The position numbers and the translations under genes are program-made. A stretch of 64,000 nt of DNA from contig JAJEKV010000061.1 of NCBI GenBank assembly GCA_021234155.1, forward strand, positions 2,631,950 through 2,695,949, read 5' to 3'. This stretch comes from Isoetes taiwanensis (Eukaryota > Streptophyta > Lycopodiopsida > Isoetales > Isoetaceae). Below, one piece after another: positions 10,094-21,701 of the stretch. The notes beneath the pieces were generated by a model. It was not told the DNA's origin, did no database searches, and saw only the letters and a program-made list of their open reading frames with translations. The stretch's first letter is position 1, and each line of letters opens with the position of its first letter.

Positions 10094-11560
10094 ATGTCTT
10101 TTCAGACTTTCACTGAAGAAGAGCTCCTCAGCCACATTATTGCTCGTTTGGCCCAACAGCTGCGACGAGATGCTGTTTGTGACTCTTATTATGGAGATTA
10201 TGATATCAAGGTGGTCGCTCATGTCCCCGTGCCCATTCAGCACCACTCACCCCTCGGAGCTCTTCACGTCCAGGGTCCTCTATACATTATAGAAATTGTT
10301 CTCAACCCCATTCGCTTTGACAAACCCCTGTTCATCAAACTCTGCCATACTTTCAAACTCTAGAAAGCACTTATGTTCATATTCCACCCATGCCAATACC
10401 TATTCACTTCCAACCCAATTCACTGCAACATGGCATGGTCTATCCTCAGGTCTCTTTTGGTCCCACCTATGTCAATGAGTTTCATTCATCACCTTCTTTT
10501 CAACCACCAGTTAATGTTTACAATATTAGTGACCCTACCAATCCCTGACAGCAAGATCACTACCACCACAACACCTCCAGGCTTCTTGACGATGCCCCCT
10601 ACTGCAGTCACGGGAGGCCCCTCCGCTTCTCAAGCAACTTGACCCTCTCAAGTTCCCATAGCATCATCTCAGTATGGTTTTGCTCCTGTTGTCTGTTTTG
10701 TTTTCACTTCAGGCTTAAATCTAAAACTTCCTTATCCCGTCTTTGGCAACACTAAAAGCAAGCCCATTGTGGACCAAAGTGCACAGGCACATATGAAAGA
10801 ATTTGAGGCACTTACTGTTTCTAATGGACATTCTCAACCGCATATCAAGTTTTATATTTTTTTCCACCATGCTGCATGGTGCACCTCATCAATGGCTTAT
10901 GGCAAATAAAAGCCATTGAAAACAAAGTTGAACGGACATGGAAGGTGCTTTCTTGACTCACTATGGTTCTTTGGATGATGATCAACAACTTTTGAAGCAG
11001 CTCAATGAACTTCAATAACAGGCCACGGAATATACTCGTGACTTTGCTGACCGTCTGCTCATTCTTGTGGGAAAGCTCAAGGAATATTCCATGCAAAGTA
11101 TGGTTCCTTCAAGGCCTGCCTCAAACAATTCGACTCGTGACAGAGTATTTGAGACCTAAGTCCTTAACTCAGGCTATTGAATTAGTGAATCATTCTTTCA
11201 ATGTATCTTCTAGAGGTGTTCCCTTAACGGATCTCCCCTTTATGCCTCCCACGGTAGTACCTCACAACTATGTGACTTCTCAACAGTCTCACCCACAACA
11301 ACGTAGTCAAATCTAGTGCCATCATTATAAGTATCAAGGTCATCTTGCTAACGAGTGTAATTTTACTAATGGAGCCCCTCATTATGAAAGGTGTAATATG
11401 TGTAATCACACCACAGAAGAGTGTATGTGTGCTAACCCCACGTCCTTCCCTCAAAAAATGGTCTTCCAGGTAGAAACTACGCCTCCACAAACACCGTAGC
11501 AACGTGGCCAGTCTTTACGACAACCTTTTGATCCTGCTAAAGCCATGCTATCATTGTAGA
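10094..11560 (+). pseudogene. LTR-retrotransposon gag remnant with CCHC-like knuckles
   Basis: The start MSFQTFTEEELLSHIIARLA at 10094 leads into a Pro/His-rich region that changes frame. A capsid-like segment lies at about 11000-11190: EYTRDFADRLLILVGKLKEY, a frameshift, then FLQGLPQTIRLVTEYL and SLTQAIELVNHSF. That is the usual pattern of plant Retrotrans_gag domains. Near 11315-11430 come CHHYKYQGHLANEC, where the second knuckle Cys is Tyr, and CNMCNHTTEEC, a shortened second knuckle. Protease, RT and integrase are absent: the frame runs into an LTR-like start at 11653. The copy is broken by several frameshifts and stops and occupies the inverted-repeat spacer. Confidence 0.65.
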
Positions 11561-11652
11561 TAATGGAAACATACTATTATGACGTGCCTTCAACTTCCTC
11601 AAATTCAAGTCCAGTTACTAGGTACCAACCACACAGCTTGTGTTCGTCTCAC

Positions 11653-11819
11653 TGTGACGTTCCACGTATTTATACATCTTTTGGATATAAATACATGGCA
11701 CGTCACTATGAATAATTAATGGTGCATTAATTATTTATAAGCTAAGGGTAGCTATCTTAATCATTAATTATTAAGGTGGAAATCTAACCCTAAACTCTAA
11801 TTTGAATTTAGGGCTTAAC
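11653..11819 (+). repeat. Gypsy-type LTR start (TGTGACG...) abutting the right arm
   Basis: The sequence tgtgacgttcca, followed by an AT-rich stretch and cacgtcact, matches the first 60 bases of the LTRs at 35437 and 45672 (tgtgacgttcca ... accacgtcact). No polypurine tract precedes it, so it is either a truncated 5' LTR inserted into the gag remnant or a recombinant. The homology between the inverted-repeat arms begins about 167 bases into this sequence. Confidence 0.5.
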
Positions 11820-14800
11820 CCCGGGGGCTTCACCCCTTTATATAGAGCATATGGCATGTGCGTGCAAGGGGTCGACTGAAACCCCCCTGTATACGGCTTT
11901 TTGCGGGCGAAACCCCCCAACCATACGTACATATGAATTTTAATTTTTGGCCCCTTATCCGTACATGTACTCCTGTCCCAACTAGCAATCCATATACCCT
12001 TTCCCATACATATACTGGACACCATAAGAAAAGTCCTAGCCCTTGTAGCACATATGGTAACACATCATTTTTTGAATATTTTTTTAGTCATTACAAGACC
12101 TAGCTAAGCTAGTTTGTTGTAGGGGTTTGGAGTTTGATTATTCAAATAGAAGCCCATATTAAATGCAAGGTTAAAAGGGGGATTAACATCATAATGCAAG
12201 GTTAAAAGGGGGATCTAAGTTGATTAGGGATTTGAATTATCAATTGCCCTACAAAGTTTATAAGGCAAGATCAACAAGATCAAATAGCTTCACAATTATT
12301 AGCCAATGTTGGCCAATGTTTTATAATGTTGAAATGTTGGACAATGGTTTATAATGTTGGCATATGGGATGTTGAAATGTTGGCCAATGGTTTTCATGGT
12401 TTGTAATGTCCTAACCCTTATGGTAGTTATGGTCCTAACCCTTATGGTAACACTTATGGCAAATAAAAGGGAGGTTAACATCATAACCTATGTCACCTCA
12501 AAAGGGAGGTTAACATCATAACCTATGGCAAATAAAATCATAACCTATAGCATCATAACCTATAACATCATAATCTATGGCAAATAACCTATGTCCTTGC
12601 AATGTACAAATTGTGTCAATGCCATATATTGAATTGCCCGAATTGCCATCAGATTGCCATATTGGCATCAAATTGGCATATTCGGCCTTTATTTGGCTTT
12701 ATAAGTAGTGGGTGTTTCTTCTTTATCACCCATCATATTCCTTCCTTCCTCTCGCAGTCCCCTAGTCGGCTTCGATTCATCCCTGCTTTGGAATGGCCCG
12801 AATCAAGGTGACTGCCCGAAAGCAGCCTGCAGAATCATCCTCTTCCAGCCATGGAGATGATGTTCGTGGCAACTTTTACCTGTTTGGAGGTGAACCGATT
12901 GAAAGAACAAGGAGCAAATGTGTCTGAGAAGGTGCAAAACTGGCTTGATCGGGTTAATCCTACTGACGAACGTCTTCTACAGATGAGCATTGAGGCAACT
13001 GGAATTTACCTTCGAGTGCTGCTTCAGATGCCCCCTCCAGGCTATCTCATGCAAGGGATGCAAAGATAATCGGCTCTATAATCGGCTCTATCTAATCTGT
13101 TTTGATCTTTCTGTAAAAACCAGGGGCGAAAACAATGCATGCATGAGTTTTTTTTGTAAAAACAGTCTTCAATATTCTATAATATGGTATCTTCAGGTAT
13201 TACAGGGGTAAAAACGTGCAAGGCTTCTGCATGCACGAGTTTTTTTGTAAAAGAAATCTTCAATATAATATAATATGGTATCTTTTTCTGTAAACTGTAC
13301 TTGCATTTGTCTGATTCGGCCATAACTGAAACAAGGAACTGAAACTGAAACTATGGTTCTATTTACTTATAATATGAAACTGAAACTGAAAATATGAAGC
13401 ACATCCAAACAAAACTGTTGCAGGTCTGTTGCAGGTCATAACTGAAACTGAAACTATGATTTTATTTACTTCCAAAATTTGAAGCACATCTTGCACTTGC
13501 CTCTTCAAAGAGATTCAGGCCAAACAGAAACTATTGCAGGTCTGTTGGTGGCAACTTTAAACTTCCAAACTCTACCTAAACTGCAAGTAAGACACACAAC
13601 AATATTAAATATTACAAAATAGACATTCAAAACATTCTTTCTACATCTATATCTTTCTATATCTGCAATCCAAAAGAATTAAGGAGACCATACGACCTTC
13701 AATGACCTTAGCCTTAACTATACATCTTCAATACATCTTCTGCTTCCCTTCCCACCACCTGGAAAATTCAAAGACCACTAAATATATCAGACTCATAATC
13801 ATTGCAAAACAACCTGCAATTGTGAGCAGATTTAAGATACAAGTTTACAGTAACCTTTAGATTGCTCGGCAACAAATTTCTCAAATTGCAATCTATCATG
13901 CTCATGAAGTAGATATATTCCAGATTCTGGCTTGTAAGTTAGACAAGCCAAAGCTATGACAGAATCTAATGATATAGCTATGCCGTCTGACAAGTCAAAT
14001 GTGTACCAACATTTTTTTCTAGACTTATGCTCATTATACCATGCCAAGTTAAGTTCTACCAAATAGGATGGTCTGGAACTTAGATCAATTGCTTCCCTAC
14101 TTTCCTTCCAGCCCCTACCAACTTTCCTTCGAATACTCAGAATCCTTCCCAAATACCAAGTTCTCTTTAATAATTTCTGCTTTGCACTAACCTGACCTGC
14201 CTTTTGTTGCTCAGTTTCTACCTCAAAGAACACTGCACAATCAGATCCAATGCCAAGAGCAGTGGCTGCATTGATCTGCTAGTTCTTTTCGTCCAATAGA
14301 ATATGAGTTTTAACTTTGGTCAGTCTATCCTTCGAGAGCCAAGGATTCCCATTAAGTTTACTGACTAAAGTGGCCTTGTAGACTTCTTTATTGTGTATCT
14401 TCACAAGTCTTTCAACTTTTACTTGGTTTGGGTGCTCTGCCTCATCCATCATGGCATCAAGTGTATGTCTTAACTCCATCACTGCTGCTATCTCCTCAAT
14501 GTTTTTTGCAGCCAAGCCTTCAGCACCCTCATTTTCAATCTCCACTTCAACTCGATCAGACTCATCTTCAAACTCGGTTGTATCTAATTGCTGGAGGTAG
14601 TTCTTGTTAAAATAGTCTTCATGCTTTCAAGGACAATTCCACCATGTGTCAGCTCCTGTCTCTTCACAACAAATGCCAACTCTCAAACACATCCCCTGTG
14701 CTTCTTTCATCCCTTCCTTTAAAGCATGCACAATTTTATCTACATTGTCTACCATGTTGTAATCTCCTAGATCACAAATGATTTCCTTACCATCAAGTCC

Positions 14801-15466
14801 AATCTCCTTTTCTAAAACCTGCCATATGTTTTCCTGCTTCAAATGGGTAGCAGGGAACAACAATTTCCCAAGAGCCTGAAATTATTCAACAAAGCACTTG
14901 CTGTTTCAAGCAAGTCTGCACCTGTATATGACCTTTCATTTTGGATCATGCCGCCCACTTTACTAAAAAAAATTTCACAAGCATCTGAACCAGTGCAACT
15001 CAAGGGAAGAGAAATGTCATTGCATTTTTCACTGAAACAATTTATCAACATCACAGCAAAATGACATGATAACTGTATGTCAAGAAAAGTCTCACGGCTT
15101 ATAAAGTTCATCTTCAAAGTGTGTGTTGGATGCCTAATTATCCACAGCCTCCACAACCTTTGAGATTGCAACAAACCAAACAAAAATCTTAGCAATAAGC
15201 CAATGAGACCATATGAGCAATAAGCAACATGACCACAATGAGCAATTAGCTGAAGAAGAATGAGACTGTAGATGCTGCCTTAACACGAGACCATAGGCCC
15301 ATATGGGGTGATAGGAATATGTCAATATATAAGGCCACAACTGAACAGTAGGTTTCAGTTCCAAGAGTCCGCATTGGAGGAGAATTAGATGGATCTTGTA
15401 GTTTATGTACACAAGACTGAACCTTCCGTGAAGCAATCCGTTGGGCTGCCCTCTAATTTTGTCTAT
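11820..15466. repeat. Right arm of the large inverted repeat
   Basis: This arm is the mirror of 4375-8940 and contains the 3' half of the transposase gene in its original context, contiguous with the 5' half out to 18.4 kb. It lacks the retrocopy found in the left arm. The outer boundary falls inside a coding exon at 15466, so the left arm is the derived partial copy and this side is the source arrangement. Confidence 0.9.
12793..13069 (+). pseudogene. Small ORF of the element on the strand opposite the transposase, right-arm copy
   Basis: TATAAG at 12700-12705 lies about 90 bases before the ATG at 12793, which opens MARIKVTARK and stops at 12927. An overlapping frame from ATG 12851 gives a 72-residue protein (MEMMFVATFTCLEVNRLKEQ ... 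SIEATGIYLRVLLQMPP...) ending at 13069. The two arms differ by only a few residues in this frame. It could be an accessory gene of the transposon, a transduplicated host exon, or non-coding. The convergent layout with the transposase recalls two-gene elements such as MuDR, but no homology to mudrB is claimed. Confidence 0.45.
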
Positions 15467-18423
15467 CCTTCCTTTCTACATCTCCAATTTGAAGACCATG
15501 TTCTCCTTGGAAAGCATGGAAGACGTGCCAAATGTCATTCAGTGTGGCGAGATCTTCACCTAAATAGAGTCGCTTAGCTGCGTTATCAAGTGGGTTGATT
15601 AACTTCTTCCCATTGTGTATGAAATCCTGATCATGCAAGCCTTGAATGCTGCCATCTTTCCTCTTTGCTGCAGTAAAAACCCAACCTTCCCACGGAATCC
15701 CATATCTTGTTCCTGCATCCTTCACACTTGTATAATCTTCCAGCATGCAACACCATCTACGTGCATCTCCATCCGAGCTATGGCCAACTAATGGCCCCAA
15801 AACTTGCCTCAAATGCAAGTCCCAAAAAACTTGTATTATTTCCCATTGAGCTCTCACTGCTCTACTATCAAACTTGTTGCATGTTAGTTGTATGGCCAAG
15901 ACAAGCTTAGGAAGACGTGCATGCAATGGATTTATAATGAAAACACGAGCATAGTGTGCTATAACATTCTTTTCAAAAGCATCAACTATCTTCTTGTAAC
16001 CTGCCTCACCAGCTCCAACCTGCACAATGAAACTTGGCTCACATGCATGGTTCTCCAAAATGCCACAAAACCCTACCAAACAGTCGTCCTTTGCATTCCA
16101 GTATACAGACCTCTTTATGACTGTTTCATCTTCTGCAACAAGAGTGGGAATACATCCAGCTTTTAAGCCAAGATCTGCCATATGCTTGGCATATACCTTT
16201 GCTAAATGAATAAATGTTACTTCCACTATGCCAACCCTGTAAGTAAAATTTTTTCGAGTGGACCGCATTGTGGTTGATAAACTAGGACCACAGAAGTTCA
16301 TGGTTAAGAAATTATGCATCCTCTTTCCACTCCAAATTCTAATAGTCTCAAACAATTCTTTAGTTGTCTGATTATAACGTTTCTTATGTCCCGGCCTCAA
16401 AATGTTCTGAGCAATGTCAGTAAGGAAGTTCCATAAGGCTGCTTTACCATCAAACTTTCCTTGTGAGTGAGCCTCCCTTATGTCATTGCAAAACTTCCTC
16501 ACATCTTTTCTATTCATCGACTCACTCAAACTTTCTCGTAAGGTCTTCACAGACAAAGCCACATTTCTTTTCTTTGAGAAAGTCAAATCCTTCTTCAAGA
16601 ATCTATTTTCAAGCCTGCTGTCCTTAGCCATGTTAAGCAGCTCTGTGTATGTAAGAAAGTCTACCCTTGTACATGTCTTTGTACCACGTTGACCTCTCTC
16701 TAATGTTTTTCCATTTTGTCTGTATACTCTCATACGAAAGCCCCTCTCTTTGGGAATTAATGCACAATATGAACATTGGAAATTTGGAAACCTTTTACTA
16801 TCTATATTGACTCTACAACAGCTCACATGCCTAAATGCTCCATCAACCTCAACTACCTCATCACCAATCTGAAACTTTGCTTTGAGCTTTGGTTCAGAGT
16901 ACCAACAATAACCAGCCTTTGAATCATCTAGATAAGGCCTCAAATCCCTCTTCTTTGTACCATACCTATACTCTAATTGCCAAAAACCCCAACAAAGGGA
17001 AGCCAAATACTCACTTCCTGTTTTTTTATGACGAAAATGACACAAATAGGAAGAAAAGCATCATACCTCCAGCATTTATGGATAAAAGAGATATTGAAGA
17101 GGTGCAAAAAACTTACTTGAAGAACTAGCTTGTGACTCAACATTTACAATGCTTGAAGGAGCTGGATCAAATAACAAAAATGTTAGCCATTAAGATTTTG
17201 TTGTCAATAACATTTAAGCATGCTAGACAATAACATCAAAGCAATAAACTAATCATTTCAAAACAATTAATCGCTGTCATAGGAAATATTTTTGTGCATA
17301 AGCCAGTGCACTACCTTTGGTGAAATAAGTAAGCATGCTCTTTTGCCCAGGCCCATTGACTTCCTTTGCTGGTCTGCCACCTTTTTTTGGTTCATTGCAC
17401 TTGTTCTCCTTGTTCTCTTTCTTTTCCTTAGCAGCAACATGTCTATTACTTTTAATATGTTCCTTCATGTTGTCAATTAGGTCCCCTCTATTTGGAAATA
17501 GAAGAAGGACCCTATTGCAGGTCATACACTTAATGCAAATCTCTTCACTCTTCGCATAGCCTCCTATGGTGTCCTCAAACAACTCAAACTTTACTTGATA
17601 TTGCTCAACAAATGGGGTGACTTTTGTTGACATGCAAAGCTCCACTGCTGCCCTATTCTCAGCCATAACTTCTTCATGACTTTTAAGATGTGGTTCACTA
17701 TCTGGATTATTTTCAAGACCTTGTCTATTTAAGAAGTTCAATTTGTGCTCCTTGGTTTCCAAGTGCCGAGCGGTGAAATTATACATCATATCTTCTCCCC
17801 CTTTGCCATATTTCATGTCACATTCTACACACCACAAACTGAAAACTGCCACTCCATTTACATCCATGGACATAATCTCAAATCGGCCTGTTTTGCCATT
17901 ATTCTTCATTTTCATTTTGTACTTCCTCTAGGCATGTTTCCACCTGTTTGTTTGAGCTGTTGAGGCTTTCTTGGAAAACAACCTAGCAAATTCGGGTGCC
18001 TCACAAGCTACATTGAAGTCTTGACCAGCTTTACCAATGTCATCTACCCCTACCCCTTCACCCTCAATTGTATAGTCGTCTACATTGATCTCTTCCTCAA
18101 CCTCGGAAAGTACTAGTCTTCGTCTTTTCTTGGGATGATCGCCAACCTCGGGGTGCCCATCTTGATCTTCACAACCTACTATTCTTATCAGAACCTGGTC
18201 TGCTACAAATTTATGTCTATCTTCTTGCCTCTTGGACAATGGCAATTTCTTTTCACCAAGAAAAACAAAAGTCTTTCCCTCTAGCTCCTCCAACCCATCG
18301 AGCTCCAACTCACGTCTCCAACCCAGCAAATAATATGTTATTCTTCACTATGATAAAGCCAATCTCAGTAACATCACCATTTCCAGCATCAACACAAACC
18401 ACTATTTCCCGTTCCACCGACAT
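13832..18423 (-). pseudogene. Multi-exon transposase gene (family not identified), two N-terminal zinc fingers
   Basis: Reading leftward: a possible start at 18423 (MSVEREIVVCVDAGNGD), a frame change near 18320, then an open frame 18329-17277 interrupted only by TAG at 17928. It holds two Cys-Cys-His-His fingers, WCVECDMKYGKG...HLETKEHKLN and CMTCNRVLLL...HIKSNRH, of BED/C2H2 style. Splicing is supported at 17315/17161-17117/17017: a small exon APSSIVNVESQASS joins in frame to SEYLASLCWGFWQ. The core exon 17017-15250 contains VAEDETVIKRSVYWNAKDD, GHSSDGDARRWCCML, DQDFIHNGKKL and DVERKDRQN, plausibly with acidic catalytic residues. The C-terminal exon equals the left-arm ORF. Disabling changes are TAG at 17928, TAG after DRQN, a frameshift near 14880 and stops at CP*KHED and DEKN*QIN. 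It looks like a DDE-type cut-and-paste transposase; the superfamily is unknown to me. Confidence 0.7.
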
Positions 18424-18499
18424 GACTCCACAAAGAAGCTGCCATCACAGGTATAAGGTAAGAATTGGTTCAGAAAAAATAAAATCTGAGAAGTAGGTG

Positions 18500-18808
18500 A
18501 GAAAAACTACATGTAAGACAACCTTAAACGACCAGGCTTGGTTTTTTGCTTGCTTTTTTGAAGGAAACGATGATGTGCTTTAACCTGCAAATTGAAAATC
18601 ACACAAGAGTTAAAGTACAAATAAAAAATGGGTGCTTATGAACAAGAGGAATGTAAGATTTTGAACCACAAATAGCTGCAAATGCTTCCACAAAAACTCC
18701 TTTCACGGTGCTCAATTTGTCCAGTAGATTGCAAGAAAAAGCACAAATTTCATCTGCATTAAGCACTAGATTACGCACTGCTATTGATATATCATGCTGT
18801 CGATCCAA
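18500..18808 (-). other. Possible upstream exons, low confidence
   Basis: Upstream of the transposase, a frame from 18808 to 18620 reads MDRQHDISIAVRNLVLNADE and DKLSTVKGVFVEAFAAICG. A short basic segment flanked by splice-like signals follows near 18590-18525 (KAHHRFLQKSKQKTKPGRL). These could be 5' exons of the transposase gene or remnants of a host gene. I do not recognise the sequence. The region ends abruptly at the GC-rich LTR material at about 18815. Confidence 0.25.
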
Positions 18809-18814
18809 ATAAGA

Positions 18815-20373
18815 AGCCCTATACCCCTACCCGGATCCATGCGAGAGCGCCATTTCCCGCCCACCACCCCTAACGTTTGGAGTACTGCTAGAACAAGTTT
18901 TTTCGTACAACCAACCCGCCCGTCTACGGACTCCTTTGCCAATTAAAAAACCCCCTACCAGTCACGAAGTTGGTCTATACGGGTTCTTAATGGTGAAGTC
19001 CCCGGGGGCTTAACCGCAATATTAAATTAGTTAATATTAACCAACCTAGAGTTGCAACTTGGCCCAAATCGATTGGGCAAGGCAGGCTTGCCAATATGGG
19101 ACACTCAAATTGGGGACCCCAATTCAAATTGGGGGAAGGATTGGTGGAGGAGGAGCTGTTGTTCAACCCTGCCCCAGCCAGAAGGATGAACCAGAGAGAT
19201 AGTAGATCTAGCTATGATTCTGGTTAGTACGTAGATAGCTTGGATTCCTAGATAGTCATAGGATTAACACTTGTATGCTTAGAAGATAACTAGGATTAAC
19301 CCTTCGATGAATAGACATTCTATTCGAAGCTATGGATGGATGGATGTGTAATGATAGTTCTCTTTCTGTTCCTCCTGTGTTTGTGGGGATTAAGGAAGGT
19401 AGAGACCTAAAGGCTACGTAGAAGTAGAGATGCTCCTAGCTAGAATCCCTTAAATCCCAATATATGCAGCCTGTGCACAAGAGCCCACCTGGCTGTGGAT
19501 GCTATATCGTGATTCAACACCAAATAATGGGTACGATGGTGAAACGGGGATGGGGTCTTGCCTATCGTGGCTACAAGACTCCTATAGTGTGCAAGGCTTA
19601 TACTCGGTCCTCGCATTGGGGCCGGGTATGGGTCTGGCACCTCTTGAGTTGCAGGAAACGTGCCTATATTGATATGGACATCTTGGGCATGATGGGTGCG
19701 CCGAGGCGGCCCATGGATTTTGGGGGGTTCAAGTCGGGTACAGATGCAGGGGTCGCTAAGGAGGCGCACATTCTCTAGCACACCCAGGGATCTATTGTGC
19801 CCGGGAAGGGGACGCCTCCCTAACCTGCCTCATCAGATTAGGGAAATGTAACCTGGAGTAGTCTCGTACGGTGATTCTATGAGATTGCGTTCGGAAGGCT
19901 ACAATCACGCCATAACATGTTTCACCCTATCTGCAAAGTGTGCAATTGAGGGGCGAATGGAGTGGACTACCCTGGCCATTGTTCTATGCTAGCTAACGCC
20001 ATGTTATACATCTATCTGCTGTTATCTTGAGGCCCTGACCGTCAGTCAACCCCATGGAGTCTGAGCCCGGGGTAGAGCCCTTATTTACAGTACATTGTTA
20101 TGGTATCTTGTACTTGTATTGCTGTTTATATGATGATGGATGGACCACCCTTCGTGGTGGTATATTGTTCTATGTATGATTGCTAGGTGCTAACATGTAT
20201 ATATGCTTCCATTGTATAGGATTCCCATAGAGGACGTGGGACGAATGACACCTCTGTGTCCCTCACCTGAACACTTGGCCATCCCAAGTGGTTCGAGTTA
20301 TACAGAGGGCCCTTCCATGGTGATGCAGTCGCCGCGAGAGGGGAATTCCTATATTTGTATGATGGGGGCGTCA
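18815..20373 (+). repeat. Ty3/gypsy LTR, 5'-truncated
   Basis: The stretch is collinear with the LTR at 45672-47200. Shared landmarks are gtgcacaagagcccacc near 19475, the block around ggcgaatggagtggactacc near 19955 and the closing tgtatgatggggg...gtca. The TGTGACG start is missing and the left edge abuts the transposase 5' flank, so the LTR is truncated or was joined by rearrangement. It ends in gtca just before a primer binding site. Confidence 0.7.
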
Positions 20374-20376
20374 TAG

Positions 20377-20389
20377 TGGTATCAGAGCC
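20377..20389 (+). other. Primer binding site, initiator tRNA-Met type
   Basis: TGGTATCAGAGCC follows the LTR end by 3 bases, which is the standard PBS of plant LTR retrotransposons. It is better preserved than that of the full-length element at 37549. About 260 bases of leader-like sequence follow (20390-20650) with no gag, so the element is a truncated 5' end. Confidence 0.8.
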
Positions 20390-20669
20390 ATGATTCTGGT
20401 AGACCAGACATAGCACTGGCCATATTCTAACTCGTTAGATCGATAGTTAGTAGGGGACTTTTAACTTAGAAAAGTTACCTCAATTCCGTAGGTAGTATGA
20501 ATTTTGGCCTAGGTATGTGAGGTTTGCATTAATTAGCAAGTAGATCGTGAAATTTTTGAGTAGATTTATGTTAATTCGGGAGAACGAGGTCTCTTATTTC
20601 CAAGGGCCATAACTTTTTCTAGGTAACTCGGATGGAGGCAATTCTTGCACCAACGCATCGGAGACAATC

Positions 20670-21410
20670 TAACTGACTAAAGGGCATAGGTAATCGGCGC
20701 CGAAACAACATGCTCTTGATTATAAAAGCACTTAAGAGCATCATCATCTACTAGTATGATGCCCTCTTTCTTTTGAATGCCAAGCTGATCCATCATAGTA
20801 CTGAGATGTTTAACGAAGACCAGTTTCCATCTGGATCTCTTGGATGTGGAAACTTTATACACTTAGTTTGGTCCCAAATTGCCAGTCTCTATTCATTCCT
20901 GGTAACACCCTAAGAATTTCTTCAATATTTCTGCATGCATTGAGGACCAGATGGCAACTCGAAACAATATGAACGCCTCATTCATCATATCTTCTAAGTG
21001 TGGGCGAGGATAGATCCACTTAGTATTGGATTCTAGAGGGACTTGTTCACATCATCCCTATTAATAAGCTTCTTAGGAAACGTTTTACACAGGACACCAT
21101 TCAGATCAAAGACAATGATTTTGTCACAAGCAGGTGGAGCCCTGAACCATGGAAAATAAAGAGTTAGCCATACAAGAATTGTCTGCAATACACGCCAAGC
21201 GCGTTTTGTCCTTCATAAGTATTTTACATATCGCACCTGGCGTGAATTACCTTTCATCATCAGAGCCTTTGGGGTCATCTTCAGCAGTCGTAGCGTATAC
21301 TTCACTTCCAACACTATTGCGTATTAAACGTGAGCAAATATCAAAACAAGAGCGAAAGGAATATTCCTCAAAGATTCCTTTCTTCCCTACAAAAGGGGAG
21401 GTAAAATGAG
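20670..21410 (-). pseudogene. FCP1-like phosphatase gene fragment
   Basis: Reading leftward, an exon near 21330-21235 (NSVGSEVYATTAEDDPKGSD) is followed by an intron. An exon then starts at about 21145 (KIIVFDLNGVLCKTF), continues with WIYPRPHLEDMMNEAF and RVAIWSSMHAEILKKFLG, and after a frame change gives LVFVKHLSTMMDQLG and GIILVDDDALKC. This is the motif order of plant FCP1-homology domains: FDLNG, RP, WSS, then the late ILVDD motif. At least two stops or frameshifts lie between the segments. It is related to the exon at 1-250 (shared vaIWSS and FDLN motifs). It lies directly downstream of the gypsy leader in head-to-head orientation. Confidence 0.55.
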
Positions 21411-21474
21411 GTTTAAAAAGAGGACATAAAATCGTATTTTGATCCCCCCAAAATCATTACTTTTTTTGTTCAAA

Positions 21475-21701
21475 CAGAGAATTGACGATGTCAAATTGTT
21501 CTTCTCTTGATCAAGAGAAGAAAGTACTGATCTGGCATACTTACCTTCAGATTCATTCTTTTGCATAGGCAGGTGGTTGTGCTCAGTTGGATCGATTTGT
21601 CCACTGGGGTTATAATCCTGTCTTTGCATTTTATGTTGCTCTGGTTTTTACTTGGTGAATAAAGCTTGTCGTCCTTCCAAAAAAAAAAAAAAAAAAAAAT
21701 C
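21475..21701 (+). mobile_element. Retroposon 3' end with poly(A) tail
   Basis: About 200 bases of sequence end in gaataaagcttgtcgtccttcc followed by about 22 A, on the plus strand. An AATAAA 20-odd bases before the A run is typical of LINE or retrocopy 3' ends. I could not define a target-site duplication, so the 5' limit is uncertain. It interrupts the unassigned DNA between the FCP1-like fragment and the acidic ORF. Confidence 0.5.

Noticed and set aside
20377-20389. Possible tRNA gene fragment
   Set aside because: It matches the tRNA-Met complementary primer site after an LTR end; no cloverleaf surrounds it. The same holds for 32545-32556.
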